NCBI GenBank assembly: GCA_020002185.1
Contig: CM034544.1
Location: 4,338,632-4,402,631 of the forward strand
Length of the DNA stretch: 64,000 bases
Direction of reading: 5' to 3'
DNA from: Paraescarpia echinospica
Taxonomy: Eukaryota; Annelida; Polychaeta; Sabellida; Siboglinidae
Below the pieces are notes generated by a model. That model had not been told where the DNA came from and made no database searches. It was given only the letters and a program-made list of their open reading frames with translations. Shown here in pieces: positions 10,184 through 20,585 of the stretch (positions are counted from its first letter, which is position 1; the number at the start of each line of letters is the position of its first letter). A program made the translations under genes and the position numbers.

Positions 10184-13100
10184 CTAGACGAGAACAACGA
10201 AACACGATTATGTACAAATATAAAAAAATTCCATATCTTCTTAATAAATGGGCACACCGACACATATCACGCATATCCTGTCGTGTGGTGATACCGCACT
10301 GGGACTGACACATATCACGTATATCCTGTTGTGTGGTGATACCGCTCTGGGACTGATATTCCCTAAAATATGTGATGAAATTGCACACACCTGAAATGCC
10401 ATCAATAATACACATAACTTGTTTTTCCTATTTGCAACATTGCATAATTTTTTACTCGAACAGAGTGTGTCATTTAATAAATTGTCTACAAGTATACATG
10501 CCAAACTCCTTGAAATGTACTACACATGTGTAATACAATACTATCGTAAAACACACTGACCATGATGGAATCGACTAGAATATTGGGACGAATGCTCAAA
10601 TGTTTACCTGCGAAGGGTTTGGTCGCCAGTAGAACCGCGTCAAGGTAAACCTTGAGGTATTTTCCGTCCCACGACATGACCACGTGGTGCCATTGATGGT
10701 CTAGGGCCTAAATTAAAATCATATATAATCATATATAAACATTTTACATAAGACACACAAGCATTCTTTTATGACACCAATAGCACAATCCCCAGGTTTT
10801 ATTAACTATAATGTTTTGTTTACTTTGTAAACCGTAGATGATATACCAGTGTTGTTTCAGAGTACCATTGCATATATTGATGTCTAACCCTAAACCGTAG
10901 ATGATATACCAGTGTTGTTTCAGAGTATCATTGCATATATTGTTGTCTAACCCTAAACCGTAGATGATATACCAGTGTTGTTTCAGAGTATCATTGCATA
11001 TATTGTTGTCTAACCCTAAACCGTAGATGATATACCAGTGTTGTTTCAGAGTATCATTGCATATATTGATGTCTAACCCTAAACCGTAGATGATATACCA
11101 GTGTTGTTTCAGAGTATCATTGCATATATTGATGTCTAACCCTAAACCGTAGATGATATACCAGTGTTGTTTCAGAGTATCATTGCATATATTGATGTCT
11201 AACCCTAAACCGAAGATGATATACCAGTGTTGTTTCAGAGTATCATTGCATATATTGTTGTCTAACCCTAAACCGTAGATGATATACCAGTGGTGTTTCA
11301 GAGTATCATTGCATATATTGATGTCTAACCCTAAACCGTAGATGATATACCAGTGTTGTTTCAGAGTATCATTGCATATATTGATGTCTAACCCTAAACC
11401 GTAGATGATATACCAGTGTTGTTTCAGAGTATCATTGCATATATTGATGTATAACCCTAAACCGTAGATGATATACCAGTGTTGTTTCAGAGTACCATTG
11501 CATATATTGTTGTCTAACCCTAAACCGTAGATGATATACCAGTGTTGTTTCAGAGTATCATTGCATATATTGATGTCTAATCCTAAACCGTAGATGATAT
11601 ACCAGTGTTGTTTCAGAGTATCATTGCATATATTGATGTCTAACCCTAAACCGTAGATGATATACCAGTGTTGTTTCAGAGTATCATTGCATATATTGAT
11701 GTCTAACCCTAAACCGTAGATGATATACCAGTGTTGTTTCAGAGTACCATTGCATATATTGATGTCTAACCCTAAACCGTAGATGATATACCAGTGTTGT
11801 TTCAGAGTATCATTGCATATATTGTTGTCTAACCCTAAACCGTAGATGATATACCAGTGTTGTTTCAGAGTATCATTGCATATATTGATGTCTAAACCTA
11901 AACCGTAGATGATATACCAGTGTTGTTTCAGAGTCATTGCATATTGATGTCTAACCTAAACCGTAGATGATATGCCAGTATCATTGCATATATTGATGTC
12001 TAACCCTAAACCGTAGATGATATACCAGTGTTGTTTCAGAGTATCATTGCATATATTGTTGTCTAACCCTAAACCGTAGATGATATACCAGTGTTGTTTC
12101 AGAGTATCATTGCATTGCATATATTGTTGTCTAACCCTAAACCGTAGATGATATATCATTGCATATATTGTGTTAGATTATACCAGAGTATCATTGCATA
12201 TATTGATGTCTAACCCTAAACCGTAGATGATATACCAGTGTTGTTTCAGAGTATCATTGCATATATTGATGTCTAACCCTAAACCGTAGATGATATACCA
12301 GTGTTGTTTCAGAGTATCATTGCATATATTGATGTCTAACCCTAAACCGTAGATGATATACCAGTGTTGTTTCAGAGTATCATTGCATATATTGATGTCT
12401 AACCCTAAACCGTAGATGATATACCAGTGTTGTTTCAGAGTATCATTGCATATATTGATGTCTAACCCTAAACCGTAGATGATATACCAGTGTTGTTTCA
12501 GAGTATCATTGCATATATTGATGTCTAACCCTAAACCGTAGATGATATACCAGTGTTGTTTCAGAGTATCATTGCATATATTGTTGTCTAACCCTAAACC
12601 GTAGATGATATACCAGTGTTGTTTCAGAGTATCATTGCATATATTGATGTCTAACCCTAAACCGTAGATGATATACCAGTGTTGTTTCAGAGTATCATTG
12701 CATATATTGATGTCTAACCCTAAACCGTAGATGATATACCAGTGTTGTTTCAGAGTATCATTGCATATATTGATGTCTAACCCTAAACCGTAGATGATAT
12801 ACCAGTGTTGTTTCAGAGTATCATTGCATATATTGTTGTCTAACCCTAAACCGTAGATGATATACCAGTGTTGTTTCAGAGTATCATTGCATATATTGTT
12901 GTCTAACCCTAAACCGTAGATGATATACCAGTGTTGTTTCAGAGTATCATTGCATATATTGATGTCTAACCCTAAACCGTAGATGATATACCAGTGTTGT
13001 TTCAGAGTATCATTGCATATATTGATGTCTAACCCTAAACCGTAGATGATATACCAGTGTTGTTTCAGAGTATCATTGCATATATTGATGCAGTTAGTGA

Positions 13101-13343
13101 TTTTAATTATGGAATGTTTAGTTAAAGGACTTATTCTCTCATAACGGAATGTTATTATTATTATTGTTGATGATTCTGGTGTTGTTGATGTCAAGTTATT
13201 GTTAGTGCTGTAGTTTGTGGTGGGTGTTGTTGATGTTGTGGTGGTGGTGGTGATGATGATGACGGTGACGGACGGAAAGATTTTGTCGTCGTCGCCTTCG
13301 TCGTTTTTGTTGTTGTTTTTTGCTGCTGTTACTGTTACTGTTG

Positions 13344-13393
<50 letters not shown>

Positions 13394-16300
13394 ATTAGTG
13401 TCGTCATCGTTTTTGATGTTGGTTTTGGTGGTGTTGGTGTTACTGGTATTGTTGGTGTTGTTATATTAGTTGCGGTTGCTGCGTTGGCGGCGATAGTGAT
13501 GTCGGTAGTGATGGCGCCATCCAGTACTTACGCTTGACGTGGAGATCTGAGCCTTGCTGCCGTCTACCGCTTTCAGGCCAGCGTTCAACCTATTCACATT
13601 GGGTGATATCAGGAAGATGGATCTATTATCGGTTGGACCCATCCCACATACGTTGTTGACAACGATGCCCTAGCGTCCAAAGGAAACAACATGTCGTTAT
13701 TATTCTACAATATCGGATGATAACTGTTGTTATTAGTATAGTAAATAACTATATTTGCTTTCCTTTGCGTTATCCTAAAATCAATGCTTTCATGTTAGCA
13801 TTATGACTGTTCACTGTATTTGAGTAGTTTTGTTTAGAACACGTATTACGCTAACTATTATTTTACCGTTGTTGATCAGTCGTACATGCACAGAGAGAGA
13901 TGGGTTTGAGGTAACAGACAAGTCAAGTAATTTTTTTAATGCATTTAAAAAAACAAAAAACAAATGTGTATTCAAGTTTTCTTTTGTTAGCAGCGTGAGA
14001 ACCGGCAAAGTTTCGAGCACGTGTTTGAACTGACGTGCAGACACAAGTTTATGATCATGTCAACATAGATCCCATTCGATCACGCCCATCGCCCCGTCAA
14101 ACGACAAGCACGTCGCTCCTTGCAATTAGAACATAATGTGGTATGTGACTACATCACTGTTGTTGACTGACAGCCACCATGGCGACTGCCTGACTGACAG
14201 CTACCACGGCGATGTTGTTGACTGAAAGCCACCACGGCGCTACATTGTTGTTGACTGAAGCTACCACGGCGACTACATCAATGTTGTTGACTGAAAGCCT
14301 CCACGGCGACTACATCACTGTTGTTGACTGACAGCCACCACGGCGACTACATCACTGTTGTTGACTGACTGCCACCACGGCGACTACATCACTGTTGTTG
14401 ACTGAAAGCCACCACGGCGACTACATCACTGTTGTTGACTGACAGCTACCACGGCGACTACATCAATGTTGTTGACTGAAAGCCACCACGGCGACTACAT
14501 CAATGTTGTTGACTGAAAGCCACCACGGCGACTACATCAATGGTGTTGACTGACAGCCACCACGGCAACTACATCAATGTTGTTGACTGACAGCCACCAC
14601 GGCGACTACACCAATGTTGTTGACTGACAGCTACCACGGCGACTACATCAATGTTGTTGACTGACAGCCACCACGGCGACTACATCAATGTTGTTGACTG
14701 ACAGCCACCACGGCGACTACATCAATGTTGTTGACTGACAGCCACCACGGTGACTACATCAATGTTGTTGACTGACAGCCACCACGGCGACAACATCAAT
14801 GTTGTTGACTGACAACCACCACGATGACTACATCAATGTTGTTGACTGACAGCCACCACGGCGACTACGCGTTAGCTAAATCATAGTGTCGTTATGTGCA
14901 TCAATGTTGTGGTAGTTTGCGCTAATAATTAATATATTTTATGGAATGACGACAATTCAATGAGAACTCACAGTTGCACGTTATCAAAAAGACATTTATT
15001 TACTGAGATATATAAGCGTGGTGTGGATGCTTGCTTTAACTGGAATCATCAGTATTTCCAAAGCAACACATACAACTGTAGAAGCAACAATTTACCCCTC
15101 GAAATTGTATAATACTTCGTGAACTGTTGATTGTTTAAGCTTATATGCATGTACATTTTATAAAGAGCTAACAAATGACAACAAATCCTCCAGAAAGACT
15201 TCCCGTTATGTAAAATATTTATCTATCTTCTACATATCATATAGCATTATACACTTTGTTATTGGACGTCCTCATTTGATCTGTACCAATTAACATTGAC
15301 ACATACCCTATAATTTCGTCGTATGATACTTGTCCCACAACTACGCTTATACAGTGAACGTTACTCTACCTTATCCTACGACATTGCCACATACCTTTGT
15401 AAGCCGGCACTGCAGTCGGTCCATTGTAGAGCTTGCTGGGGCAGCCGCTCTGCACGGGGACACATGTGAGGATGCGCTGGTCCCAGAACAAGCAGTCGGG
15501 ACACTTCATGTGATGAGCCGACCATTGGCCTCCGTGAGGGACACAGCTGTAGTAGCGCTGGCAGTCGTTGGGGTCGGCGGCATACCCGGCCGCCGCCGTC
15601 GATGACCAACACAGTGGACACTTCACTGTAACGGAGATGTTTACGTCAATCGCAGTAAGGTGGAAACAAACAATGCTACACACAGGCATTGTCGGAACCG
15701 GGGTGCAACCATTCACCACGTTCCAACATCAGTGCTACAGATAAAGCTAGTGTTGCTACTGGTGGTGTAACTGCATAAATGCCGCAACGTCCACAAATAC
15801 TATTAATTAGTAAAATAACAAAGTAATTGTACATTACTGCATAATATACTTATTAATGTAACTTAATATATATCCGATATTGGTTCAGTTCAATAGTTCT
15901 TTAACACACTATAAACTTAGTCATGGATCTCTTACCAGAATGGTTTGCAACCTCTGCATTCGCAATTTAGTAGGCTAATCCCGGATACGTGGCGCCTGAT
16001 AATTCTTAACTTTATCGCAATTTGCAAACGCATATAATGTATGATATGTAAACTTACCTTGAGCATTGAATTGTATCGGCGATGGAACGGACGCACCTCC
16101 TGCCTCAGACCAGGCGTGGAAACATTTCGTGTTACTCCAAGGAGCTTCCAAGACGAAGTTTGCCTTAATCCAAGACCTCCAGGGTGAACTGGCCGGCCAC
16201 AGGGACGGCGACAGGGCATTCCAGGGTTTAGAAATTAGTGCCGTCGCTGAATATGCGGAAAGAACATGAACAGGATTAAACGCGAGTCGACCATTATAAA

Positions 16301-17315
16301 ACGTATGAAGGGCTTCAGAGCAAAACGCGGTAAATGCCATTTTGGAAATTTCGCCCAAGTAAGGACGAAACTTTTGTTTAAACACCCATTGACCTAGGAT
16401 ACTAAACCAACACGGCGATTATATATTTGAAGATATAAACCTAACATAGTACAATAACATATGTAGTTTTCCTTGTTTTACTGCATATCAGTACTTGCAA
16501 CCAAGAATTAGCATAACTGTTTTGTCTTCATTGAGTAGTCACAGTTAATTTTGATATTTATGCAATACATCTAGGCAATATGTTGAAGTGATGAAAATGA
16601 CAACATTCGAAAATGACCTTTAATAGGTATTCAAACATTATCACCCTCAAAATAACATTAGTATGTTGATATTCATTACAATGTTTCTAATTAGAACAAT
16701 TCAGCTGGTTATATAAGTACATAGTATAATGTTTAATAGTACTGAATGGTCAAACTTGAAAATGGGTGTATTGAAGAAAAAAATCGAATATTTGTGGAAT
16801 GGAATCCTTACCACATGCATTCAAGGCAAACACACAGAAGAGAAACACGGTGAATCGAGAGGCATTCATCTTGACAGTCGATCGTCAGTCTGGTTCGCCT
16901 AAAGCAACTGTAAACATATTGAATACACAATGCAAGTGATATGTGCGTAATGGTTGATAGCTGATTGGTATATTGTGTATTATATTTTGTGTCGTATTGG
17001 TATATTGTGCATTAAATTTTATGTCGTATATTTTGTATCACAATTACCAATGCAAAACACACTCAATGTTAGATATAGCGTTACCAGTTGCCTGTAGTAA
17101 TAAACTACTTCATTGCAAGTCAAATATTCCAAGTAAATTGATAAATAAAATAAACAAATCAAACCAAATATATTTATGAATGTACAGACGCTCAAAGTAC
17201 ACATAGTAAGTGAAATTCTATGTCCTTCGGACACAAAAATAAAATATAATTTACCTAAGGAGTCGCGCTGTTCAGCTCTTCCTATGAAGTGATCAGTTGC
17301 TGAAGATCGATATGA
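10095..17315 (-). CDS. Secreted chitin-binding (CBM14-like) + LamG-like protein gene, multi-exon, 3' incomplete
   Basis: Gene model built by hand from splice signals and phases. Exons on the minus strand: 17255-~17315 (5'UTR), 16812-16907 (UTR plus start at 16869), 16058-16246, 15936-15953, 15395-15625, 13532-13669, 10608-10707 and 10095-10183; all have GT donors and AG acceptors. The product would be secreted: signal peptide, a segment of unknown type, a Cys-rich CBM14/peritrophin-A-like chitin-binding domain and a LamG-like jelly-roll domain. Chitin-binding plus LamG is the architecture of Pif/BMSP-type shell-matrix proteins, so a matrix role is a reasonable inference, not proven. Phases fit everywhere except between 15395 (phase 1 out) and 13669 (phase 0 in), so at least one LamG 5' exon is missing from the model or lost. 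The 3' end lies in or past the gap. Confidence 0.7.
10608..10707 (-). CDS. LamG-like exon (central strands)
   Basis: 100-nt exon with acceptor TTTAATTTAG and donor GTAAAC, phase 0 in and 1 out. It encodes ALDHQWHHVVMSWDGKYLKV then YLDAVLLATKPFA. The W-H-H-V-x-x-S-W-D-G-x-x-L-x-x-Y-x-D-x-x-L pattern is diagnostic of the LamG/concanavalin-like fold. Splicing to 10183 keeps frame through a split glycine codon. Confidence 0.8.
10830..13090. repeat. 63-bp minisatellite, about 36 copies (intronic)
   Basis: Tandem unit of 63 bp containing CTAACCCTAAACCGTAG, ATATACCAGTGTTGTTTCAG and TATCATTGCATATATTG. Copies differ mainly at a few sites (GATGTC/GTTGTC, TATC/TACC); the array is disordered at 11930-12190 by shortened units. 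Because 63 is a multiple of 3, the minus strand reads as open frames of 397 and 409 codons with a 21-residue period. It lies in the intron between exons 13532 and 10707, so translation is unlikely. Confidence 0.97.
13150..13500. repeat. Trinucleotide-rich tract incl. (CTG)n
   Basis: GTT, GTG and CTG-rich low complexity with about 14 uninterrupted CTG units at 13351-13392 and a GGTGGT run near 13240. It is intronic, about 30-380 bp downstream of exon 13532. Confidence 0.9.
13532..13669 (-). CDS. LamG-like exon (upstream strands)
   Basis: 138-nt exon (46 codons), acceptor GGACGCTAG and donor GTAAGT, phase 0 on both sides. It encodes GIVVNNVCGMGPTDNRSIF and a stretch ending KAVDGSKAQISTSS, which joins in frame to the WHHV exon. 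In LamG domains this position holds the strands before the W-H-H-V motif. An in-frame TAG directly precedes the acceptor, so the exon cannot start earlier in this frame. Confidence 0.65.
14150..14872. repeat. 37-bp minisatellite, about 19 copies (intronic)
   Basis: Unit of 37 bp containing GTTGTTGACTGACAGCCACC and ACGGCGACTACATCAAT with common A/G variants (GAAAGCC/GACAGCC). It is less regular at its left end, in the intron between the CBM14 exon and the first LamG exon. Confidence 0.95.
15395..15625 (-). CDS. CBM14 / peritrophin-A-like chitin-binding exon
   Basis: 231-nt exon, symmetric phase 1-1, acceptor CGTTACAG and donor GTATGT. It encodes a Cys-rich module beginning VKCPLCW, then DCQRYYSCVPHGGQW, HMKCPDCLFWDQRILTC and ending SGCPS. 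Cys spacing with a Y-Y-x-C and an L-x-F-x-x-x-x-x-x-C block matches peritrophin-A domains, which bind chitin through aromatic residues in a six-Cys fold; extra Cys near the start (C-P-L-C) are unusual. A symmetric-phase single-exon domain is a typical shuffled module. Confidence 0.8.
15936..15953 (-). CDS. Putative 18-nt microexon
   Basis: The segment between acceptor GAATGCAG and donor GTAAGA is 18 nt and keeps phase 1-1, adding Glu-Val-Ala-Asn-His-Ser. An alternative AG two bases further on would give 16 nt and break the frame. It may be optional, because exon 16058 can also splice directly to 15625 in frame. Confidence 0.45.
16058..16246 (-). CDS. Second coding exon, unknown domain
   Basis: 189-nt exon (63 codons), symmetric phase 1-1, acceptor CATATTCAG and donor GTAAGT. 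It encodes a Trp- and Ser-rich segment including ISKPWNALSPSLWPASSPW and NTKCFHAWSEAGGASVPSP. I do not recognise a domain. A longer open frame through it continues upstream past the acceptor, but only the spliced version joins the signal peptide in frame. Confidence 0.6.
16812..16907 (-). CDS. Start exon with signal peptide
   Basis: ATG at 16869-16867 opens 19 codons plus one base: MNASRFTVFLFCVFALNAC, a short polar N-region, a hydrophobic core and a small-residue cleavage region, i.e. a classical secretion signal. The donor is GTAAGG at 16811. The upstream side ends at acceptor TGTTTACAG, so the first 38 nt are 5'UTR. Confidence 0.75.
17255..17315 (-). other. Putative non-coding first exon (5'UTR)
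   Basis: Lies about 25-30 nt downstream of the minus-strand TATAAAAG. It starts near an initiator-like TCACAGT and ends at TCCTTAG with donor GTAAAT. A 345-bp intron would join it to 16907. Confidence 0.5.
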
Positions 17316-17753
17316 CGACTGTGAGAGAGCGCGTTCTTTTATAGCGTGGTAAGTCTCAACGAAATGACTGCACTACCAGAAATACCGAGACAAACCAATT
17401 ACGCAATCATCACCGCTGCACCCTTCATGCGCGCGTCTTTGTGATTCACTTATGAAAAACTAACAGGCGCTTTTAAGCCACATATTCAAACGTCAGATTT
17501 TTTGTAAAAGGTGTATACTGTAGCGTAGCGCATACTAAACTTCTAATCTAGTCTAAGATCACATCTGACGTTTGAATACGTGGCTTAAAAGCGCCTGTTA
17601 GTTTTTCATAAGTGAACCACAAAGACGCGCGCGGGAAGGGTGCAGCGGTGACGATTGCGTAATTGGTTTGTTTCGGTATTTCTGGCAATGCAGTCATATC
17701 GTTGAGGCTTGCCGCGCTATAAAAGACCGCGCTCTCTCACAGTCGTCATATCG
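17308..17753. repeat. 191-bp inverted repeat with divergent TATA boxes
   Basis: Left arm 17308-17498 and right arm 17563-17753 are reverse complements at high identity, separated by a 64-bp spacer. Each arm carries TATAAAAG, an ATTGG box (GTAATTGGTTTG) and a CAAAGACGCGCGCG segment; the boxes face away from each other. The left arm supplies the predicted promoter of the CBM14/LamG gene. Related single arms recur at 34953-35240 and 35880-36190, with partial arms at 17765-17940 and 35365-35480. This is a dispersed repeat, either a mobile element or a promoter amplified by duplication. Confidence 0.85.
17336..17343 (-). promoter_or_regulatory. TATA box of the CBM14/LamG gene
   Basis: Minus-strand TATAAAAG at 17343-17336, preceded by TTACCACGC and followed by an initiator-like CTCACAGTC. 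It lies inside the left arm of the 17308-17753 inverted repeat, whose right arm has the same box at 17718-17725 on the plus strand. Confidence 0.6.
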
Positions 17754-17764
17754 GCGTCATCGCT

Positions 17765-19168
17765 GCTCTTCCCGCGCGCGTCTTTGTGATTTATGAAAAA
17801 CTAACAGGCGCTTTTAAGCCACGCCCGAGCGCACTCGTGATTGGTCGTTAGATCAAGGAGCGTTTGACACATGTGTCACGCACGTTTCATTTTGTTTTTC
17901 GCGGGGAGACGTCAGGGCTTGTTATATGTTAGCAAGGAGATATACCTACACAGACTAATTTAACGAACAGGTAGGCATGGCTATACGTACACAGACTAAC
18001 TTTACGAACAGGTAGGTAGGCCCCTACGTATACGTACGTTCATCCAGAGTATGTTATTTAGCGTTATATTTAGACTAATATTGATTCACTTATGTAAAAC
18101 TAACAGGAACTTTTAATCCACGCCCCATTTGCTGATCGTTGGTCCTTCTAAAAATAAAAACGAATGCGCGCGCGTATTACGTTTATTTTTCATTGGGCAC
18201 TATTTGCGAAGTGGAAATAATTTAGAAATTTGTTAAAATTATTCAGGACATAGTCTGATCACGAATTATGAACTGGAGCGAAGTTTCGAGAGTAAGTGGT
18301 GTAATGTAGGCACCGCCTTTGTATCGCTATAAATCTACATCACTAATTATGTGTATCGTGCATTTAGAATCTTAGACTAGATTAGAAGCTTAGTACGCGC
18401 GACGCTACAGACTAGAACAGTTACAGTACACAACAACAAAATAATACTTTTGTTTCATAAAATCTGAGTTTTAATACATTTATATCCTTAGCGGTGATAA
18501 TTACGCCATGCTTAAGAACGTTGACCCAAAGTGTTAACACGTCCTTGTGCCAGGGATTGGTTCTCTTAAGAAACACAGTTTGTTCAAAGAATAAAGTGAA
18601 TAATATTTGACTTTTAGGAAACGAAAAGAAGACACTAGCGGCGCCGTATGAAAACACCCAGACACAGCAGAAGGCAGAAGTCGGCAACGTGAGCTCAATA
18701 GGGTTATGACAGACAGAGATTTATTTTGACCATACGCCATGTACAAATGTACAAATTGAAATAATTTACGTAAATGCGAAAGTCAAGGAGACTCCCATTC
18801 AGACATAACATGTTGCTAACATGGGAGCCCACTTTTAATAAAATAAAATAATAATAATAAATATTAGTAGTAATCATATAATTCAATGTTAGTAAATACT
18901 TAACAAAATACGAAATTAATACATAATTACATAACATGTTGTATAGTATTGTGTGTTATAATCTTGACAATTATTGATAGTGCAACTGGATTTATAGTTC
19001 ATACTTAAGTAGTTTTTAATGTAAATGATGAAACCAGGTAAACTATGTGTGTAAATGTTATCAATGATAATGCTTGGAGTACTGTTAACTGTTTCTGTTG
19101 TGTTGTATATGTGTATATATTTTTGGCATATATTCATAATTGCATCTGGGAATAAATAGGTTATTTAT
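17765..19168 (+). repeat. Duplicated block A (inverted copy at 33.8-35.1 kb)
   Basis: The ~1.4-kb segment matches 33905-35105 in inverted orientation. Shared landmarks are GACACATGTGTCA, GTTATATGTTAGCAAGGAG, the AATGCGCGCGC tract, CTTAAGAACGTTGACCC, GAGCTCACGTTGCCGACTTC, CATGGCGTATGGTCAAAATAAATC and ACATGTTGCTAACATGGGAG. The match resumes at 23096-23245 after LINE-B. The block includes the 3' part of LINE-A, so it was copied after LINE-A inserted. Confidence 0.85.
18714..19168 (-). pseudogene. LINE-A, 3' part (C-terminus and 3'UTR)
   Basis: Minus-strand tail of a CR1/L2-group LINE. It encodes the RT C-terminal text HSLPGFIIYIKNYLSMNYKS, then a 3'UTR with ACATGGGAG-type sequence and an end near AATAAATCTCTGTCTGTC at about 18714. 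The 5' continuation is at 23100-23660, separated by the later LINE-B insertion. Confidence 0.75.
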
Positions 19169-19197
19169 TCATCGGCTTACATGCTGCCAGACATCGC

Positions 19198-19864
19198 ATG
19201 ACACCGCCGCGTGAAACACGTCGCTTTGTCACACCAGTTGACACATTTATACCTACAACAACTCGTGAAATAACGGCTATCATCGCTAGAGTGTGTACGT
19301 CTTGTACACTTGATCCGTTACCATCCGATCATGTAAAACAGAACACTGACGCACTTGCGATCATTGTTGCCGATATAACAAATGCGTGTTTAGCAGAAGG
19401 AACAATGCCGGATGAACTAATGCGAGCACTTGTGCATCCTCTTCTGAAGAAGCCGTCACTGTGTAAGAATACCTTAAGTAATTACCGCCCAGTCAGCAAT
19501 CTGTCTCAACTTTCGAAAGTGATTGAAAAGATTGTGGGCAACAGATTGAACATTCACCTAGCCAATGAATCACTTACGGACACATTTCAGTCCGCATACA
19601 GGCGAAACCACTCGACCGAGACAGCCCTACTGTGGGTAGTCAACGAGATCAGGACCTCGCTAGACCGTAGACAAGGTACAATCGTTGTACTCATCGATCT
19701 AAGCGCCGCATTTGACACGGTAGATCACACAATACTACTGGATCGCCTACAACGATGCTACGGCATCACCGGAGTGGTTCTCCATTGGTTGGAATCTTAC
19801 CTAAGTAATCGCAAGCAGAGTGTCGTCATCGACCGCGTGTTATCCAGCGAGACGATTTTGTTAA
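19198..19864 (+). pseudogene. LINE-B reverse transcriptase, N-terminal half
   Basis: About 222 codons of RT: thumb-proximal and finger motifs SNYRPVSNLSQLSKVIEKI, FQSAYRRNHSTETALL, and catalytic motif A VVLIDLSAAFDTVDH near residue 165 (the Asp of LIDLSAAFD is a catalytic metal ligand). It breaks after SSETILL at the TTAA target of the foldback element. The frame then runs into unrelated sequence, so the open frame to 20067 is chimeric. Confidence 0.85.
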
Positions 19865-20095
19865 AGGGAATAAAACATCTATGGCTTGAATTCATATTAT
19901 ATTACATCCAGCTATCTATTTCCATGTCCACCAAGCCAAACAAAATAAAAAAATTCAATGAATTAGAAATTCCACATTTTATGCTGTGCATCCGGACATT
20001 TTCGAATATGCATATTTTTGGCGCGCTTTTCGGGATGCCGAGATGTGACGTCACATATGACCCATAGTCGCATCAGGCCGACCCTTTCCATGCAT

Positions 20096-20365
20096 TCAGA
20101 GCATGTTTACAAAGATAGCTTTCGGATCGAAACGAACGTCAAAATGAGTTATTGCGCGATATTCCGATGAAATACAAACACTAGTCATCATAGAGGAACA
20201 AGCAGTTATCTTACGGTTCCACATGAATCCAATTTTATTCAAAACAATGAATGCGAATGGGCCTACAAGTCGACCAGGTTTCACCGAGCCTGGGCTCGTT
20301 TTAAAAATAATTATATCGGATGCAACCAACGGGAGATAATCTACACCAATAAACATACATAGCAA
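20096..20365 (-). CDS. Mirrored open frame, left arm (unknown)
   Basis: 89-codon open frame reading outward in the left foldback arm; it shares most of its sequence with the right-arm frame 21170-21544, e.g. FMWNRKITACSSMMT and the C-terminal VNML followed by a stop. I recognise no domain. Both frames stayed open despite substitutions, and they differ by what looks like an in-frame length change. It may be coding or chance; no promoter is evident. Confidence 0.25.
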   Translation of the reverse strand: MLCMFIGVDYLPLVASDIIIFKTSPGSVKPGRLVGPFAFIVLNKIGFMWNRKITACSSMMTSVCISSEYRAITHFDVRFDPKAIFVNML

Positions 20366-20495
20366 ACATATATTGTATCCAGCTACACAAAGTAAAGTGT
20401 ATAAGTGTATACTCTTATAATATCACTAGAATATCGATGTATGAAGGAGGAGTTGTACAATTTATCATAACAACTTAAATCAGCCAGCGAATTTC

Positions 20496-20585
20496 TGTCG
20501 GTCCTGCTAGCTCAGTTGGTAAACGCGTTGGTGCCTTGGCATTTATTTTGCAATCGGGCAAAGCCGGTTCAATCCCGACACCAAA
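20496..20585 (+). ncRNA. tRNA-like sequence in left arm (Pol III type 2 promoter)
   Basis: Perfect A box TAGCTCAGTTGG (20508-20519) and B box GGTTCAATCCC (20566-20576) at tRNA-like spacing; TGTCGG at the 5' side pairs with CCGACA at the 3' side, followed by CCA. The anticodon arm is not clean, so a functional tRNA is unlikely; a SINE head or tRNA-derived module is more probable. Transcription would run toward the palindrome centre. Confidence 0.6.

Noticed and set aside
8854..10415. Long open frames across 8940-9939
   Set aside because: Made of N; no sequence support.
10830..13090. Interstitial telomere repeat
   Set aside because: TAACCCTAAACC occurs once per 63-bp unit only, embedded in unrelated sequence; not tandem telomere repeats.
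10830..13090. CRISPR array
   Set aside because: Direct 63-bp tandem units have no unique spacers; the genome is eukaryotic.
10744..13407. Two ~400-codon open frames on the minus strand as a repeat protein
   Set aside because: The frames come from the 63-bp minisatellite, whose period is a multiple of three, inside an intron of the modelled gene; the frame is lost at the irregular units and the 5' extension is trinucleotide repeat.
16058..16246. A frameshifted LamG start in exon 2 (PVAGQFTLEV in another frame)
   Set aside because: The signal-peptide exon is phase 1 and joins exon 2 in a frame that stays open to a phase-1 donor, so the alternative reading needs a stop and a frameshift without need.
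20496..20585. Functional tRNA gene
   Set aside because: A and B boxes are excellent but the anticodon arm and acceptor pairing are not canonical, and the unit is duplicated in a foldback element; tRNA-derived repeat is more likely.
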